The notes beneath the pieces are model-generated. The model saw only the letters and a program-made list of their open reading frames with translations. It was not told the origin of the DNA and did no database searches. The translations under genes and the position numbers were made by a program. A DNA stretch of 64,000 nt, from NCBI GenBank assembly GCA_951828585.1, contig OX639991.1:4260001-4324000 (forward strand). Reading direction: 5' to 3'. Origin of the DNA: Longimicrobiales bacterium. Its GTDB lineage: Bacteria > Gemmatimonadota > Gemmatimonadetes > Longimicrobiales > Gaopeijiaceae. The first letter of the stretch is position 1. Each line of letters opens with the position of its first letter. Shown piece by piece: positions 1 through 7,632 of the stretch.

Positions 1-1042
1 GCCGAACACCTCGGGCCTCCCGCTCCGGGATCTGCCAGTACCGGTTCTTGAAGCGGATGATGAAGTCACGGGCCACCTTCCGGGTCTCCGTCTCGGCAAA
101 CAGGGCCTCCAGATCTATGCCGGGCGGCAAGGGCCGGTGCGCGTCGAGGGCACTCTGGGGCGCGACCACGAAGCGCTCGTTCCAGAACGGAACCCAGGAA
201 TCGGCCAGGAAGCGGTTCGCTGCGTCAAGGGTGGAGATCCCTGCCACCCGCATTTCCTTGATCAGGCGGTCCTGCGCCGTACCGAAGGTCCGCTCGACTC
301 GTCCCTTCGCCTGGGGAGAGCCCGCCAGGATCACCTCGACCCCCAACTCGCCCAGCGCCCGGGAGATGATCGTATCGGTCCGCTCCTCCTTCTTCGCCAG
401 CCACTGCCCGAAGTGTCCGGCGTGGTCCGTGTAGACAGCCAGGGGGCGGCCGTGGCGCTGCAGGTATCCGATGATCGCCCGGCGGTTCTCCGCACCGTCG
501 TCGCGCTCGACGAAGCGGGCCATCATCAGCCGGCTCGTCGCATCGTCATGGATCGAGATCAGCACCTGGTCGCCCGCAGCCCGGTCCTCCAGCCACGCAT
601 GCACCGAGCTGTCCCACTGTTCCAGCTCGCCCAACGCCGCCCGCCGCGGACGCCGGCTGCGGTGCTTGGCCCGCCTGCGCTGCCGCTTCCACAGGCCGGC
701 CTCCATCATCCAGCCCCGCAGCGTGTCCGGGCTCACCCGCAGCGCGAAGCTTCTCTCCAGGTGCTCCGCAAGCAGCGTAGGCCCGAAGTCTCGGTACAGC
801 GGTTCCCTCGCGACTTCCAGCGCCCGCTCTCGAAACCCCCGCGGCAACGCCCTGTTCGACCGCCGCCCGCGCAGTCCGTGCACTACGGCCGCATCGCCCT
901 CAGCCTCGAACTTCCGGCGCAACCTGCGAAAATGCCGTCGCGTCACCCCGATCCGCGCCGCTCCCGCAGCCGCGCTAAGCACTCCCTCCTTCACCTGTCT
1001 CAACACCGAGATGCGATCCCTCTCCTTCAGACTCAAGTCCAT
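1..1042 (-). CDS. ISNCY-type DDE transposase, partial at left edge
   Basis: Reading the minus strand from an ATG at 1042 gives an open frame of at least 347 codons that leaves the window at base 1. The N-terminus is a helix-turn-helix region (about residues 1-60). A second DNA-binding part follows, then an RNase H-like integrase core with a plausible DDE triad: D144 in QWDSS, D206 in VYTDHAGHF and E250 in KGRVERTFG. The layout fits the ISNCY/IS481-like group of cut-and-paste transposases. The start has a GGAGAGGAGC-type ribosome site upstream. Only the extreme C-terminus is missing, so activity cannot be judged. A fragment of the same gene lies at 51433-51525. Family name inferred from motifs; confidence in 'transposase' is high. 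Confidence 0.85.
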   Translation of the reverse strand, partial: MDLSLKERDRISVLRQVKEGVLSAAAGAARIGVTRRHFRRLRRKFEAEGDAAVVHGLRGRRSNRALPRGFRERALEVAREPLYRDFGPTLLAEHLERSFALRVSPDTLRGWMMEAGLWKRQRRRAKHRSRRPRRAALGELEQWDSSVHAWLEDRAAGDQVLISIHDDATSRLMMARFVERDDGAENRRAIIGYLQRHGRPLAVYTDHAGHFGQWLAKKEERTDTIISRALGELGVEVILAGSPQAKGRVERTFGTAQDRLIKEMRVAGISTLDAANRFLADSWVPFWNERFVVAPQSALDAHRPLPPGIDLEALFAETETRKVARDFIIRFKNRYWQIPEREARGVR

Positions 1043-1092
1043 TTGCTCCTCTCCCGGATCCGGTTCCGTCGTTGACCGAACATGATCCGAAA

Positions 1093-1129
1093 GAGGACAT
1101 TTCTACTTCGCTAAGGGAGGACATTTCTA
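1093..1129. repeat. Tandem 13-bp repeats at presumed IS end
   Basis: GAGGACATTTCTA occurs twice, at 1093-1105 and 1117-1129, in the same orientation with a 24-bp period. It lies 50 bp upstream of the transposase start. Tandem short repeats just outside the transposase gene are typical transposase-binding sites at an IS terminus, so the element's boundary probably lies near 1090-1135. The opposite end is outside the window and the inverted repeat cannot be confirmed. Confidence 0.55.
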
Positions 1130-1139
1130 AATCGGCGCG

Positions 1140-1318
1140 ACAGGCTGGCGAATCTCCCCGCGCTGTTGATCCCCCGCCGGCCGGTCCGCCGGCGCCACGC
1201 CCGGGCTGTCCCAGGTTGCCGGGGCACCTGTCCCGAGATGAGGACACGAGCCCGAACACCCACGGCGACATGGCACGCTATATTACTGTCAAACAACAGC
1301 TTATAAGTGTGTCGCTTT
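1140..1318. other. Intergenic stretch without a recognisable gene
   Basis: Between the IS end and the promoter region of the next gene I see no convincing coding frame. There is one GC-rich hairpin (CGCCGGC arms around 1181-1200). The short frames on both strands lack a ribosome site and resemble nothing known to me. Confidence 0.4.
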
Positions 1319-1336
1319 CTGGCACGCTGAATGCAT
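1318..1336 (+). promoter_or_regulatory. Sigma-54-like -24/-12 promoter candidate
   Basis: CTGGCACGCTGAATGCAT (1319-1336) has the exact GG-N10-GC spacing of sigma-54 promoters (GG 1321-1322, GC 1333-1334). It keeps the strong TGGCACG half, and the -12 half is ATGCA rather than TTGCA. A start near 1346 would leave a 29-nt leader before the ATG at 1375. No enhancer-binding site was identified. Confidence 0.4.
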
Positions 1337-1374
1337 CAGGATGAGGGCGAATCCCTCTTGCAGGAGGTGGCGAC

Positions 1375-2637
1375 ATGAAGCATATGAGACGAGTCCTTTT
1401 TTCGGCTGCACTGCTCGCCATCCCGGCGACGGGCACGGCCCAGTTGACGGGCCACGTTTCGATCGGGATCGGCCTGGCGGCCCAGACCCAACCGGCCTTT
1501 CACCCCGGGTTCGGGATCGGTCTGGCTCACCAGCCAGCACGACCGGGCACCTACCTGGGTATCGGCTTTTCCGCGGGTATCGGCTCTTCGGGCTATTCGA
1601 ACCACCATGGGTACGGCCATCACGGCGGCTGGGACCCCTACGACTGCTGGGGTTTCGTCTGGTACGAACCGTGGTTCGATTGCGGTCCGTACTACCCGGT
1701 ACCCTGGTGGGGCTGGCATCGTCCGGCATGGGGGTTTTTCGGCTATTTCGGCTGGCCATCGTACCGGATCGTGCACCATCGCTGGTACGGGTTTCCCCCG
1801 CGCTGGCACGGTGGATGGAGCTGGTATCCGGACCACTACGGCTGGGGCTGGGGGTGGGACCGATATCGCTACCGGCCCCGGGTCCGCTACGTGTACGATG
1901 AGTACGACGGTGGCGGGTACGCGACGCCCCGTGGATACCGGACGGGCGGTCGTGCGACATCCCGCGGCGGCGACCGCATCGTCCGAGGCTCTCCGCTCTT
2001 CGGTCCCCGCTACAAGGAGGACCCCCGGAAGGCCCGCGTGACCGACAATGCCACCCGACGGACTCCGGATGACGCGCGGCGCGCCCGCCCGCGGGACGGC
2101 ACCAAGGCCACGACGACCCGTCCCGGCACAAGAACCGGCGTGCCCACGACGCGCGGAACGCCAACCCGCACCGCGAAGCCAAGGCCCACGCGCGCGGCGC
2201 CTCCGAAGGTGAGAACACGCCCCGAGACCACGACCCGGGTCCGCCCCACAACCACCCGCACGCCAACCTCCAGGGCGAAGCCCGCGGGCACCCGGCGGAA
2301 AACGCCCACGGCCAGGCCGGCGCCCACGCGGCGGTCGGGCCCAACCGTACGCCCTCCCGCGACCAGACGGTCCTCGTCCACGGCGCGACCCGTCCGCACC
2401 CGCGCCCCGGTGTCGAAGGCGCGACCCACCACATCCAGACGGTCGCCACCCAAGGTGCGCCCGGCGCCGTCGAAGCGGCCCGCGCCCAAGCCCAAGGCAT
2501 CAGCGCCCAAACGGCCCCCGTCCAGGCCCAAGGCGTCGGCCCCCAAACGGCCACCGTCCAAGCCCAAGGCGCGGCTGCCGGCGCGGCGCTCCGGCAGCTC
2601 GAAGAAGCCCCCCCCGAGGCGAGGAGGCAAGGACTGA
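1375..2637 (+). CDS. Secreted Trp/Tyr/His-rich protein with long Arg/Pro/Lys tail
   Basis: The 420-residue protein has a clear ribosome site (CAGGAGGTGG) before the ATG. An N-terminal signal peptide (MKHMRRVLFSAALLAIPATG) probably ends near residue 22. A Gly/Trp/Tyr/His-rich middle (about 30-180) has many aromatic repeats such as GWGWGWD. A tail (about 190-420) is built almost only of Arg, Lys, Pro, Thr, Ser and Ala, with near-repeats such as PKASAPKRPPS. It looks exported, compact at the N-terminus and highly cationic at the C-terminus, possibly binding a polyanion or the cell envelope. I do not recognise a family. The opposite strand is also open over much of it, but has no ribosome site or domain. 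Confidence 0.75.
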   Translation: MKHMRRVLFSAALLAIPATGTAQLTGHVSIGIGLAAQTQPAFHPGFGIGLAHQPARPGTYLGIGFSAGIGSSGYSNHHGYGHHGGWDPYDCWGFVWYEPWFDCGPYYPVPWWGWHRPAWGFFGYFGWPSYRIVHHRWYGFPPRWHGGWSWYPDHYGWGWGWDRYRYRPRVRYVYDEYDGGGYATPRGYRTGGRATSRGGDRIVRGSPLFGPRYKEDPRKARVTDNATRRTPDDARRARPRDGTKATTTRPGTRTGVPTTRGTPTRTAKPRPTRAAPPKVRTRPETTTRVRPTTTRTPTSRAKPAGTRRKTPTARPAPTRRSGPTVRPPATRRSSSTARPVRTRAPVSKARPTTSRRSPPKVRPAPSKRPAPKPKASAPKRPPSRPKASAPKRPPSKPKARLPARRSGSSKKPPPRRGGKD

Positions 2638-2667
2638 CCGAACCAGGTCGACTCTTCCTCCGAACCT

Positions 2668-2686
2668 CATCTGCATCCCGCAGATG
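2668..2686 (+). terminator. Short hairpin after the basic-tail protein
   Basis: CATCTGC (2668-2674) and GCAGATG (2680-2686) form a perfect 7-bp stem with a 5-nt loop, 31 bp downstream of the stop at 2637. There is no T tract directly after it, so it may be an RNA 3' end structure rather than a classical intrinsic terminator. Confidence 0.35.
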
Positions 2687-2687
2687 T

Positions 2688-2720
2688 CAAGTGGTCTTTA
2701 CATAATGTAAAGGCCGCTTG
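2688..2720. terminator. 33-bp palindrome between convergent genes
   Basis: Two 16-bp arms (2688-2703 and 2705-2720) flank a single A. The two mismatches would be G-U pairs in RNA, so a transcript could pair along its whole length. It starts 7 bp beyond the hutI stop and also lies downstream of the convergent gene at 1375-2637, so a bidirectional terminator is the natural reading. The core TTTACATAATGTAAA also looks like a protein-binding palindrome. Confidence 0.5.
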
Positions 2721-2726
2721 TCATTT

Positions 2727-3965
2727 TCAGGCGTGTGTGGCATCCACCGGAACACCGTCCTTGACCAGCGCTTCCAAGGGGCTGGCGCCCATCCAGTAGC
2801 AGAGTTCGGCCGGATCCCCGACTCGCCACAGCGCCAGGTCGGCGCGCCTTCCGGGTTCCAGCCGGCCCCGGTCGTCTTCCAGACCCAGCACCTTCGCCGC
2901 GGCCGCGGTGAAGCCAAGCAGCGCCTCCTCGGGGGTGAGACCGAAGAGGATGCAGGCCAGGTTGAGGATCATGCCCACGTTGGTGATCGGCGACGATCCC
3001 GGGTTCGCGTCGGTGGCGAGCGCCATCGTCACGCCGGCCCGGCGCAGGGTGCCGACGGGCGGCCTGCGGTCCGCCCCCAGGGTGTAGGCCGCGCCGGGGA
3101 GGAGGACCGCGCACACATCCGCCTCCGCCATGGCGTGGACACCGTCGCGGGACAGATACTCCAAATGGTCGGCCGAGCGGGCCCACACGGCCGCGGCCAG
3201 CGCGCCCCCGCCCTGGTCGGTGAGCTGGTCGGCGTGGAGACGGCCTTGCAACCCGGCCGCGATCCCGGCTTCGAGGATGGCGCGGGACTCGTCCGGGGTG
3301 AAGGCGATGTCCTCGCAGAAGACGTCGACGGCGGTCGCGTGGCCCTGGGCCAGGGCGGCCGGGATGATCTCGTTCACGACAAGGCGGACGTAGTCGTCGC
3401 GTCGGCCCGAGTATTCGGGGGGGAGGGTGTGCGCGGCCAGCAGGGTGGGCGAGATGTGGGCCGGGACGTGGCGGGCGAGACCGGTGGCCACCTCGAGCAT
3501 CCGGAGCTCCGTGTCCAGGTCGAGGCCGTAGCCGGACTTGACCTCGATGGTGGTGACGCCCCACGCCGACAGCTCCCTTGCCCGTGCGGCGGCGCGCGCG
3601 GTCAGCTCCTCGTTCGAGGCTTCTCGCGTGGCGCGGACCGTCGACATGATTCCCCCGCCCGCCCGCGCGATCTCGGCGTAGGATTCGCCGCGGAGGCGCC
3701 GGCGGAAGTCTCCGGTGCGATCGCCGCCGAAGACGATGTGGGTGTGGCAGTCGATGAAGCCGGGGGTCAGCCAGGCGCCGCCACAGGGGATGACTTCGGC
3801 GGCGAGGCGCTCCCGTGGCGCGGGCAGGTCGGCGGCCCTTCCCACCCAGGCGATCCGGCCGTCGCTGGCGGCAATCGCGCCGTTGCGCACGATGCCCAGC
3901 GAGGGGTCGGTCATGGTCGCCAGGTGGATGTCGGTCCAGAGGCGGTCCCAGCTGGGTTCGGGCAT
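2727..3965 (-). CDS. hutI: Imidazolonepropionase
   Basis: This enzyme hydrolyses 4-imidazolone-5-propionate to N-formimidoyl-L-glutamate, the third step of histidine degradation in the cytoplasm. The sequence is a full-length amidohydrolase-superfamily protein of 412 residues. The metal-binding HxH lies in GFIDCHTHIVFGGDR, later ligands in the HADQLTD region, and the conserved Asp in ATDANPGSSP. I chose the ATG at 3965 (MPEPSWDRL), which has GGAGG 10 nt upstream. The frame is open further upstream, but that extension is Arg-rich and unlike the family. It diverges from hutF across about 200 bp and belongs functionally with hutH and hutU at 7.6-10.9 kb. Confidence 0.93.
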   Translation of the reverse strand: MPEPSWDRLWTDIHLATMTDPSLGIVRNGAIAASDGRIAWVGRAADLPAPRERLAAEVIPCGGAWLTPGFIDCHTHIVFGGDRTGDFRRRLRGESYAEIARAGGGIMSTVRATREASNEELTARAAARARELSAWGVTTIEVKSGYGLDLDTELRMLEVATGLARHVPAHISPTLLAAHTLPPEYSGRRDDYVRLVVNEIIPAALAQGHATAVDVFCEDIAFTPDESRAILEAGIAAGLQGRLHADQLTDQGGGALAAAVWARSADHLEYLSRDGVHAMAEADVCAVLLPGAAYTLGADRRPPVGTLRRAGVTMALATDANPGSSPITNVGMILNLACILFGLTPEEALLGFTAAAAKVLGLEDDRGRLEPGRRADLALWRVGDPAELCYWMGASPLEALVKDGVPVDATHA

Positions 3966-4166
3966 TGGCTTCGGTCGCCTCCGTCGGGTTGTCTCGGTTT
4001 GCCGCGCGGGGACTCGCCGCCGATCGCACCGGCTGCCCCTGCCCCGCGCTCGCGTTGCGAGCCAGATTGATGCGCGTGCGATCACGGGATCGCAAGATGG
4101 ACGAGAACCGGCCGGATGGGCAATCGCGGTCCGTCCGGCAAATCAACGCCTGACCGGGGAGTGAAA

Positions 4167-5711
4167 ATGTCGCCGAAGGCCGCACCTAGTCGTGCCTTCC
4201 GCTTCGAGCGGCTCCTGGTGGGGGACCGCTGGGAGCGCGATGTCCGGGTCGAGGTGGACGCGGGCGGGCGGATCGCGTCGCTGGAGGCCGGGGGCGCGCC
4301 GTACGGGTGCGAGACGGTGACGGGATGGGCCGTGCCTGGGGTGCCCAACGTGCACAGCCATTCGTTCCAGCGGGCGCTCGCGGGGCTGGCCGAGGGACGC
4401 GGGCCGGACTCGTTCTGGGGTTGGCGCGAGGTCATGTATGCATTCCTGGAGCGGCTGACGCCGGACGACGTGGAGGCGATCACCGCGCAGCTCTACATCG
4501 AGATGCTGAAGGCGGGCTTCACCTGTGTGGGCGAGTTCCACTATCTGCACCATCCGCCGGGCGGGGGTCGGTACGACGATCCGGCCGAGATGAGCCGGAG
4601 GATTCTGGCGGCGGCGCGGACGGCGGGGATCGGGTTGGTGCACATGCCGGTGGTGTACGAGGTGGGGGGATTCGGGGGGGAGGCGCTGGAAGGTGGGCAG
4701 CGGCGGTTTCGGCTGGATCTGGAGGGGGCGGGGCGGATGCATGAGGAGTTGGCGGGGGACTTTGCAGAGGCGGGCGCGGGGATCGGGTGGGCGTTGCATA
4801 GCCTGCGGGCGGTGTCGGCGGAGTCGTTTGGGGGGGTGGAGGGGGCGATGGAGTCGGTGGGAGCGATGGGCGGGGCGGGGGTGGAGGGGGGCGCGGGTGG
4901 AAGGCAAGCGCGAGGGACTGTGGCGGGCACGCGCGCGGCACCCGTGCATATCCACGTGGCGGAACAGGAGAGGGAGCTGCGGGAGTGTCTGGCAACACGT
5001 GGGGGACGGCCGGTCGAATGGCTGCTGGCGAATGCTCCGGTGGACGAGCGGTGGTGCCTGGTGCATGCGACGCATGTTGGCCGGGAGGAGATCGCGGCGG
5101 TGGTGGGGCGCGGGGCGGTGGTGGGGCTCTGTCCCACTACTGAGGCGAACCTGGGGGACGGGCTGTTTCCGCTGGGTGATTTCGCGCGGGCGGGGGGGAG
5201 GTTCGCGATCGGGACGGACAGCCATGTGTCGCGAAGTCCGGTGGAGGAGCTGCGGTTGCTGGAGTATGGGCAGCGGCTGGTGACGAAGAGGCGGGGGGGG
5301 TTGGGGGGTGGGAGCCGGGGCGGTGCGGGATCAGTGTCGAGGGACGATGGGGCAGGGACCGCGAGGGAGGGGGCGCGGTTTGGCGGGGGATCTGGCGGCG
5401 GCGTCTTGGAGGGGGCTGGAGGGGCGTTGTTGGCGCACGCGTGGGCGGATGGTTGCCGTGCGCTGGGCTGGGAGGGGGGAGGGGTGGAGTGCGGGAAGCG
5501 GGCCGACCTGGTGGTTCTGGACGCCGGGCATCCGGCGCTGGTGGGGCGCGATGGGGCGGCCGTGCTCGATTCGTGGGTTTTTTCCGGGACCGACAACCCG
5601 GTCAGGGACGTGATGGTGGGGGGTAGCTGGGTGGTGAGGGACGGGCGCCACCCGCGTGAGGAGGTTGTGGCGGAGGCGTTTGCGGCGGCGGTGGGGGGGG
5701 CGGGGTCGTGA
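4167..5711 (+). CDS. hutF: Formimidoylglutamate deiminase
   Basis: HutF removes the imino nitrogen from N-formimidoyl-L-glutamate to give N-formylglutamate and ammonia, which defines the five-step histidine pathway (HutG is expected elsewhere). Family marks are the metal site in VPNVHSHSFQRALAG, the WGWREVMYAF segment, HIHVAEQ, HATHV and GTDSHVSRS. The start (MSPKAAPSR) has GGGGAG just upstream. At 514 residues it is longer than usual because of two Gly-rich insertions, near residues 225-255 and 385-415. They are encoded by runs of G, so these loops are probably replication-slippage products. The coding strand is strikingly G-rich in its second half. Confidence 0.92.
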   Translation: MSPKAAPSRAFRFERLLVGDRWERDVRVEVDAGGRIASLEAGGAPYGCETVTGWAVPGVPNVHSHSFQRALAGLAEGRGPDSFWGWREVMYAFLERLTPDDVEAITAQLYIEMLKAGFTCVGEFHYLHHPPGGGRYDDPAEMSRRILAAARTAGIGLVHMPVVYEVGGFGGEALEGGQRRFRLDLEGAGRMHEELAGDFAEAGAGIGWALHSLRAVSAESFGGVEGAMESVGAMGGAGVEGGAGGRQARGTVAGTRAAPVHIHVAEQERELRECLATRGGRPVEWLLANAPVDERWCLVHATHVGREEIAAVVGRGAVVGLCPTTEANLGDGLFPLGDFARAGGRFAIGTDSHVSRSPVEELRLLEYGQRLVTKRRGGLGGGSRGGAGSVSRDDGAGTAREGARFGGGSGGGVLEGAGGALLAHAWADGCRALGWEGGGVECGKRADLVVLDAGHPALVGRDGAAVLDSWVFSGTDNPVRDVMVGGSWVVRDGRHPREEVVAEAFAAAVGGAGS

Positions 5712-5845
5712 CGGCGCGACCGACGGGGGGAGCGTTGTCCCGGTCGGCGGCAACCGTCGCACTGGCCTTGGCGATCGCCTGCCAGCCTTCTTCGTGCCCA
5801 AGGCTTGTCTGTTAGTCTCAGACCCGGGTGGCAGGGAAAACCCGG

Positions 5846-5875
5846 CCCTTCGGCGCCCCGCGGGGCGCCGAAGGG
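5846..5875. repeat. Perfect 30-bp palindrome upstream of IS110 transposase
   Basis: Fifteen-base arms (5846-5860 and 5861-5875) are exact reverse complements with no spacer, starting CCCTTCGGCGCCCCG. It is the longest perfect palindrome I found in the window. It lies about 130 bp before the IS110 transposase start, within the probable left end of the element. Confidence 0.85.
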
Positions 5876-6009
5876 GGGCGGTGGTCGGACCGTTTCAGGC
5901 TTGGCCGTGAGGGGCCGCAAATGAGTTTGGTCGCCACCGTCCTTCCCAACGTCCTGAATGGATACATGAGCATCAAGGCTCGCATGACAAGCACAGGAGA
6001 AAAGGGAAG
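5846..6009 (+). ncRNA. Candidate IS110 bridge-RNA region (left non-coding end)
   Basis: IS110-family elements carry a structured non-coding RNA next to the recombinase gene that pairs with donor and target DNA; in the IS110 subgroup it lies upstream. Here about 300 non-coding bases precede the transposase. They contain the 30-bp palindrome, a GGCC-GTGAGG-GGCC hairpin around 5902-5915, TTCAGG (5894-5899) complementary to CCTGAA (5953-5958), and CGGTGG (5879-5884) complementary to CCACCG (5934-5939). The last two pairings are mutually exclusive or form a pseudoknot. I could not define ends or guide loops; the call rests on position and pairing potential only. Confidence 0.3.
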
Positions 6010-6957
6010 ATGACCCACTCTACCGTCGGGATCGACCTGTCGAAAGCCTGGCTCGACGCCTACGCCGCGCCCGAGGGGAGGGCCGCCCGGTTCTCGAACG
6101 ACATGGCCGGGTTCCGGAAGCTGATCGCCTGGATCGGCCCCGAGGCCGGCCGGGTCGCCTACGAACCCACCGGGCCCTGGCATCGCGACTTCGAGGAGGC
6201 ACTGCTGAAGGCCGGGCTTCCTCTCTACGCGATCAACCCGTACCAGGTCCGGTGCTTTGCCCGATCGCAGGGACAGCGCGCCAAGACCGACGCGATCGAC
6301 GCGCGCACGCTGGCGCGGATGGCCGCCGTAATCGACGATCTCCGCCCGGCCAAGGCAGCGTCCGAGGACGAGCGCGACCTCGCCGAACTGAGGTTGGTGC
6401 GCGATGCGCTGGTGGCGGACCGGACTCGTACGCTCAACCGCGGCAGCCACTTGCGCCACCCCTTGGCTAAGCGGGTCAACAAGGAGCGTCTGGCGCAAAT
6501 CGAGCGCCAGCTGAAACGCATCGACGCCGAGATCGCGAAGCTTCTCCAGAGTGACGAGACCCTCAGGCGCCGGTCTGAGATCCTGACCTCGATTCCGGGC
6601 ATCTCCAGCGTGACGGCGGCGGGACTCATCGTCCACATGCCCGAACTGGGCACCATGACCGGTCCCCAGGCCGCCAGCCTCGCCGGGCTGGCTCCGGTGA
6701 CCCGGGAGTCCGGTACCTGGAGGGGGCGCAGCTTCATCCAGGGCAAAAGGGACAAGGCTCGCCGGATGCTCTACATGCCTGCGCTGGCCGCCATCCGCGC
6801 CAATCCTCCCCTCGGACGGAAGTATGCGGCACTCGTCAACGCCGGGAAGCCACCCAAGGTCGCCATCACGGCCGTCATGAGAAAGCTCGTCGTCCTCGCC
6901 AACGCCCTCGTGCAGCAGGATCGCCTGTGGACGCCGGAACCGCCCGCCACCGCCTGA
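6010..6957 (+). mobile_element. IS110-family transposase (DEDD recombinase)
   Basis: The 315-residue protein has the two IS110 domains. The first is an N-terminal RuvC-like DEDD domain with GIDLSK (D9), YEPTG (E near 54) and KTDAIDARTLARM. The second is a C-terminal transposase_20 domain starting at LTSIPGISSVTAAGLI and containing the conserved ASLAGLAPVTRESG segment, where the catalytic serine lies. Ribosome site AGGAGAAAAGGGAAG lies directly before the ATG. The gene is intact, with no frameshift, so the element may be active. It sits inside the hut locus between hutF and hutU and seems to have removed the 5' part of the gene at 7027. IS110 elements leave no target duplication, so exact ends were not set. 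Confidence 0.9.
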
Positions 6958-7026
6958 TGGCTACTTCATACCTCTGCCCCGGACCCGCTCGCACTGGAGC
7001 CGCGACTCGCCCCGCCTGCTTGCGAC

Positions 7027-7608
7027 ATGGATACTCATTTCGGGCCCACGATTCATGGCTACGGTCCCTCCTTCTTTCCTCGCTCCGCCGTGCCGCCTTC
7101 GGGGCGAGGGCGGCTGATACCCGGATTTCCCGGGAGGGTCGCCGTGGACCTGATGGAGGTGGACGCGAATACGGGTCAGGTCCTGTGGACCCGGGGGGTC
7201 GAGAACCTCGTCGCCGCGTGCCCGCTCCTCAGGCCGGGTCCCCCGAGGCCGCAGGGCGGATGGGTTCTGATGGGGTTGTGGGAGTGCGAGGGCAAACTGG
7301 TATTCCTGGATCACCACGATTCGCAAGACGCCGCGGTCTTCGATTCTCCAACGTATGTCGCGGAGTTGCCGAACGAACGCGATGTCGCCACCAACCTCGA
7401 TCGCGACGATTTCTCGTACTTCGACATATGGGTGGATACCGATCACACCGCTACGGTGCGCATTCGCGACCGGCTGATGGGCTACGACCTGATGGGGTCG
7501 ACCCTGGTGGCTCTGGTCGAGCGGAAACCCGGACCCGACGGAATTGCCCAACGGGCCATCGATTGGTACGACATCGGCGGGCTGGAGGTCGGCCGCCCGA
7601 CAGGATGA
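7027..7608 (+). pseudogene. C-terminal remnant of a propeller-like protein, truncated by IS110
   Basis: The frame encodes 193 residues from an ATG at 7027, but it is open right back to the IS110 stop codon at 6957. The protein begins abruptly, without signal peptide or ribosome site. Segments such as VDANTGQVLWTRGVENLV look like one blade of a beta-propeller. The end (DHTATVRIRDRLMGYDLMGS) looks like a native C-terminus. I infer that the 5' part was lost when IS110 arrived. The function of the intact protein is unknown. Confidence 0.5.
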
Positions 7609-7632
7609 CCGCCGGACGCTGCCACCCCACAC

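Noticed and set aside
1301-2554. Minus-strand frame of 417 codons opposite the basic-tail protein
   Set aside because: Trp/Arg-rich shadow of a repetitive gene. The plus-strand frame has a good ribosome site and a signal peptide.
2460-2600. Short direct repeats resembling a CRISPR array
   Set aside because: They are codon-level repeats of PKASAPKRPPS in the basic tail of the protein at 1375-2637. No equal spacers and no cas genes.
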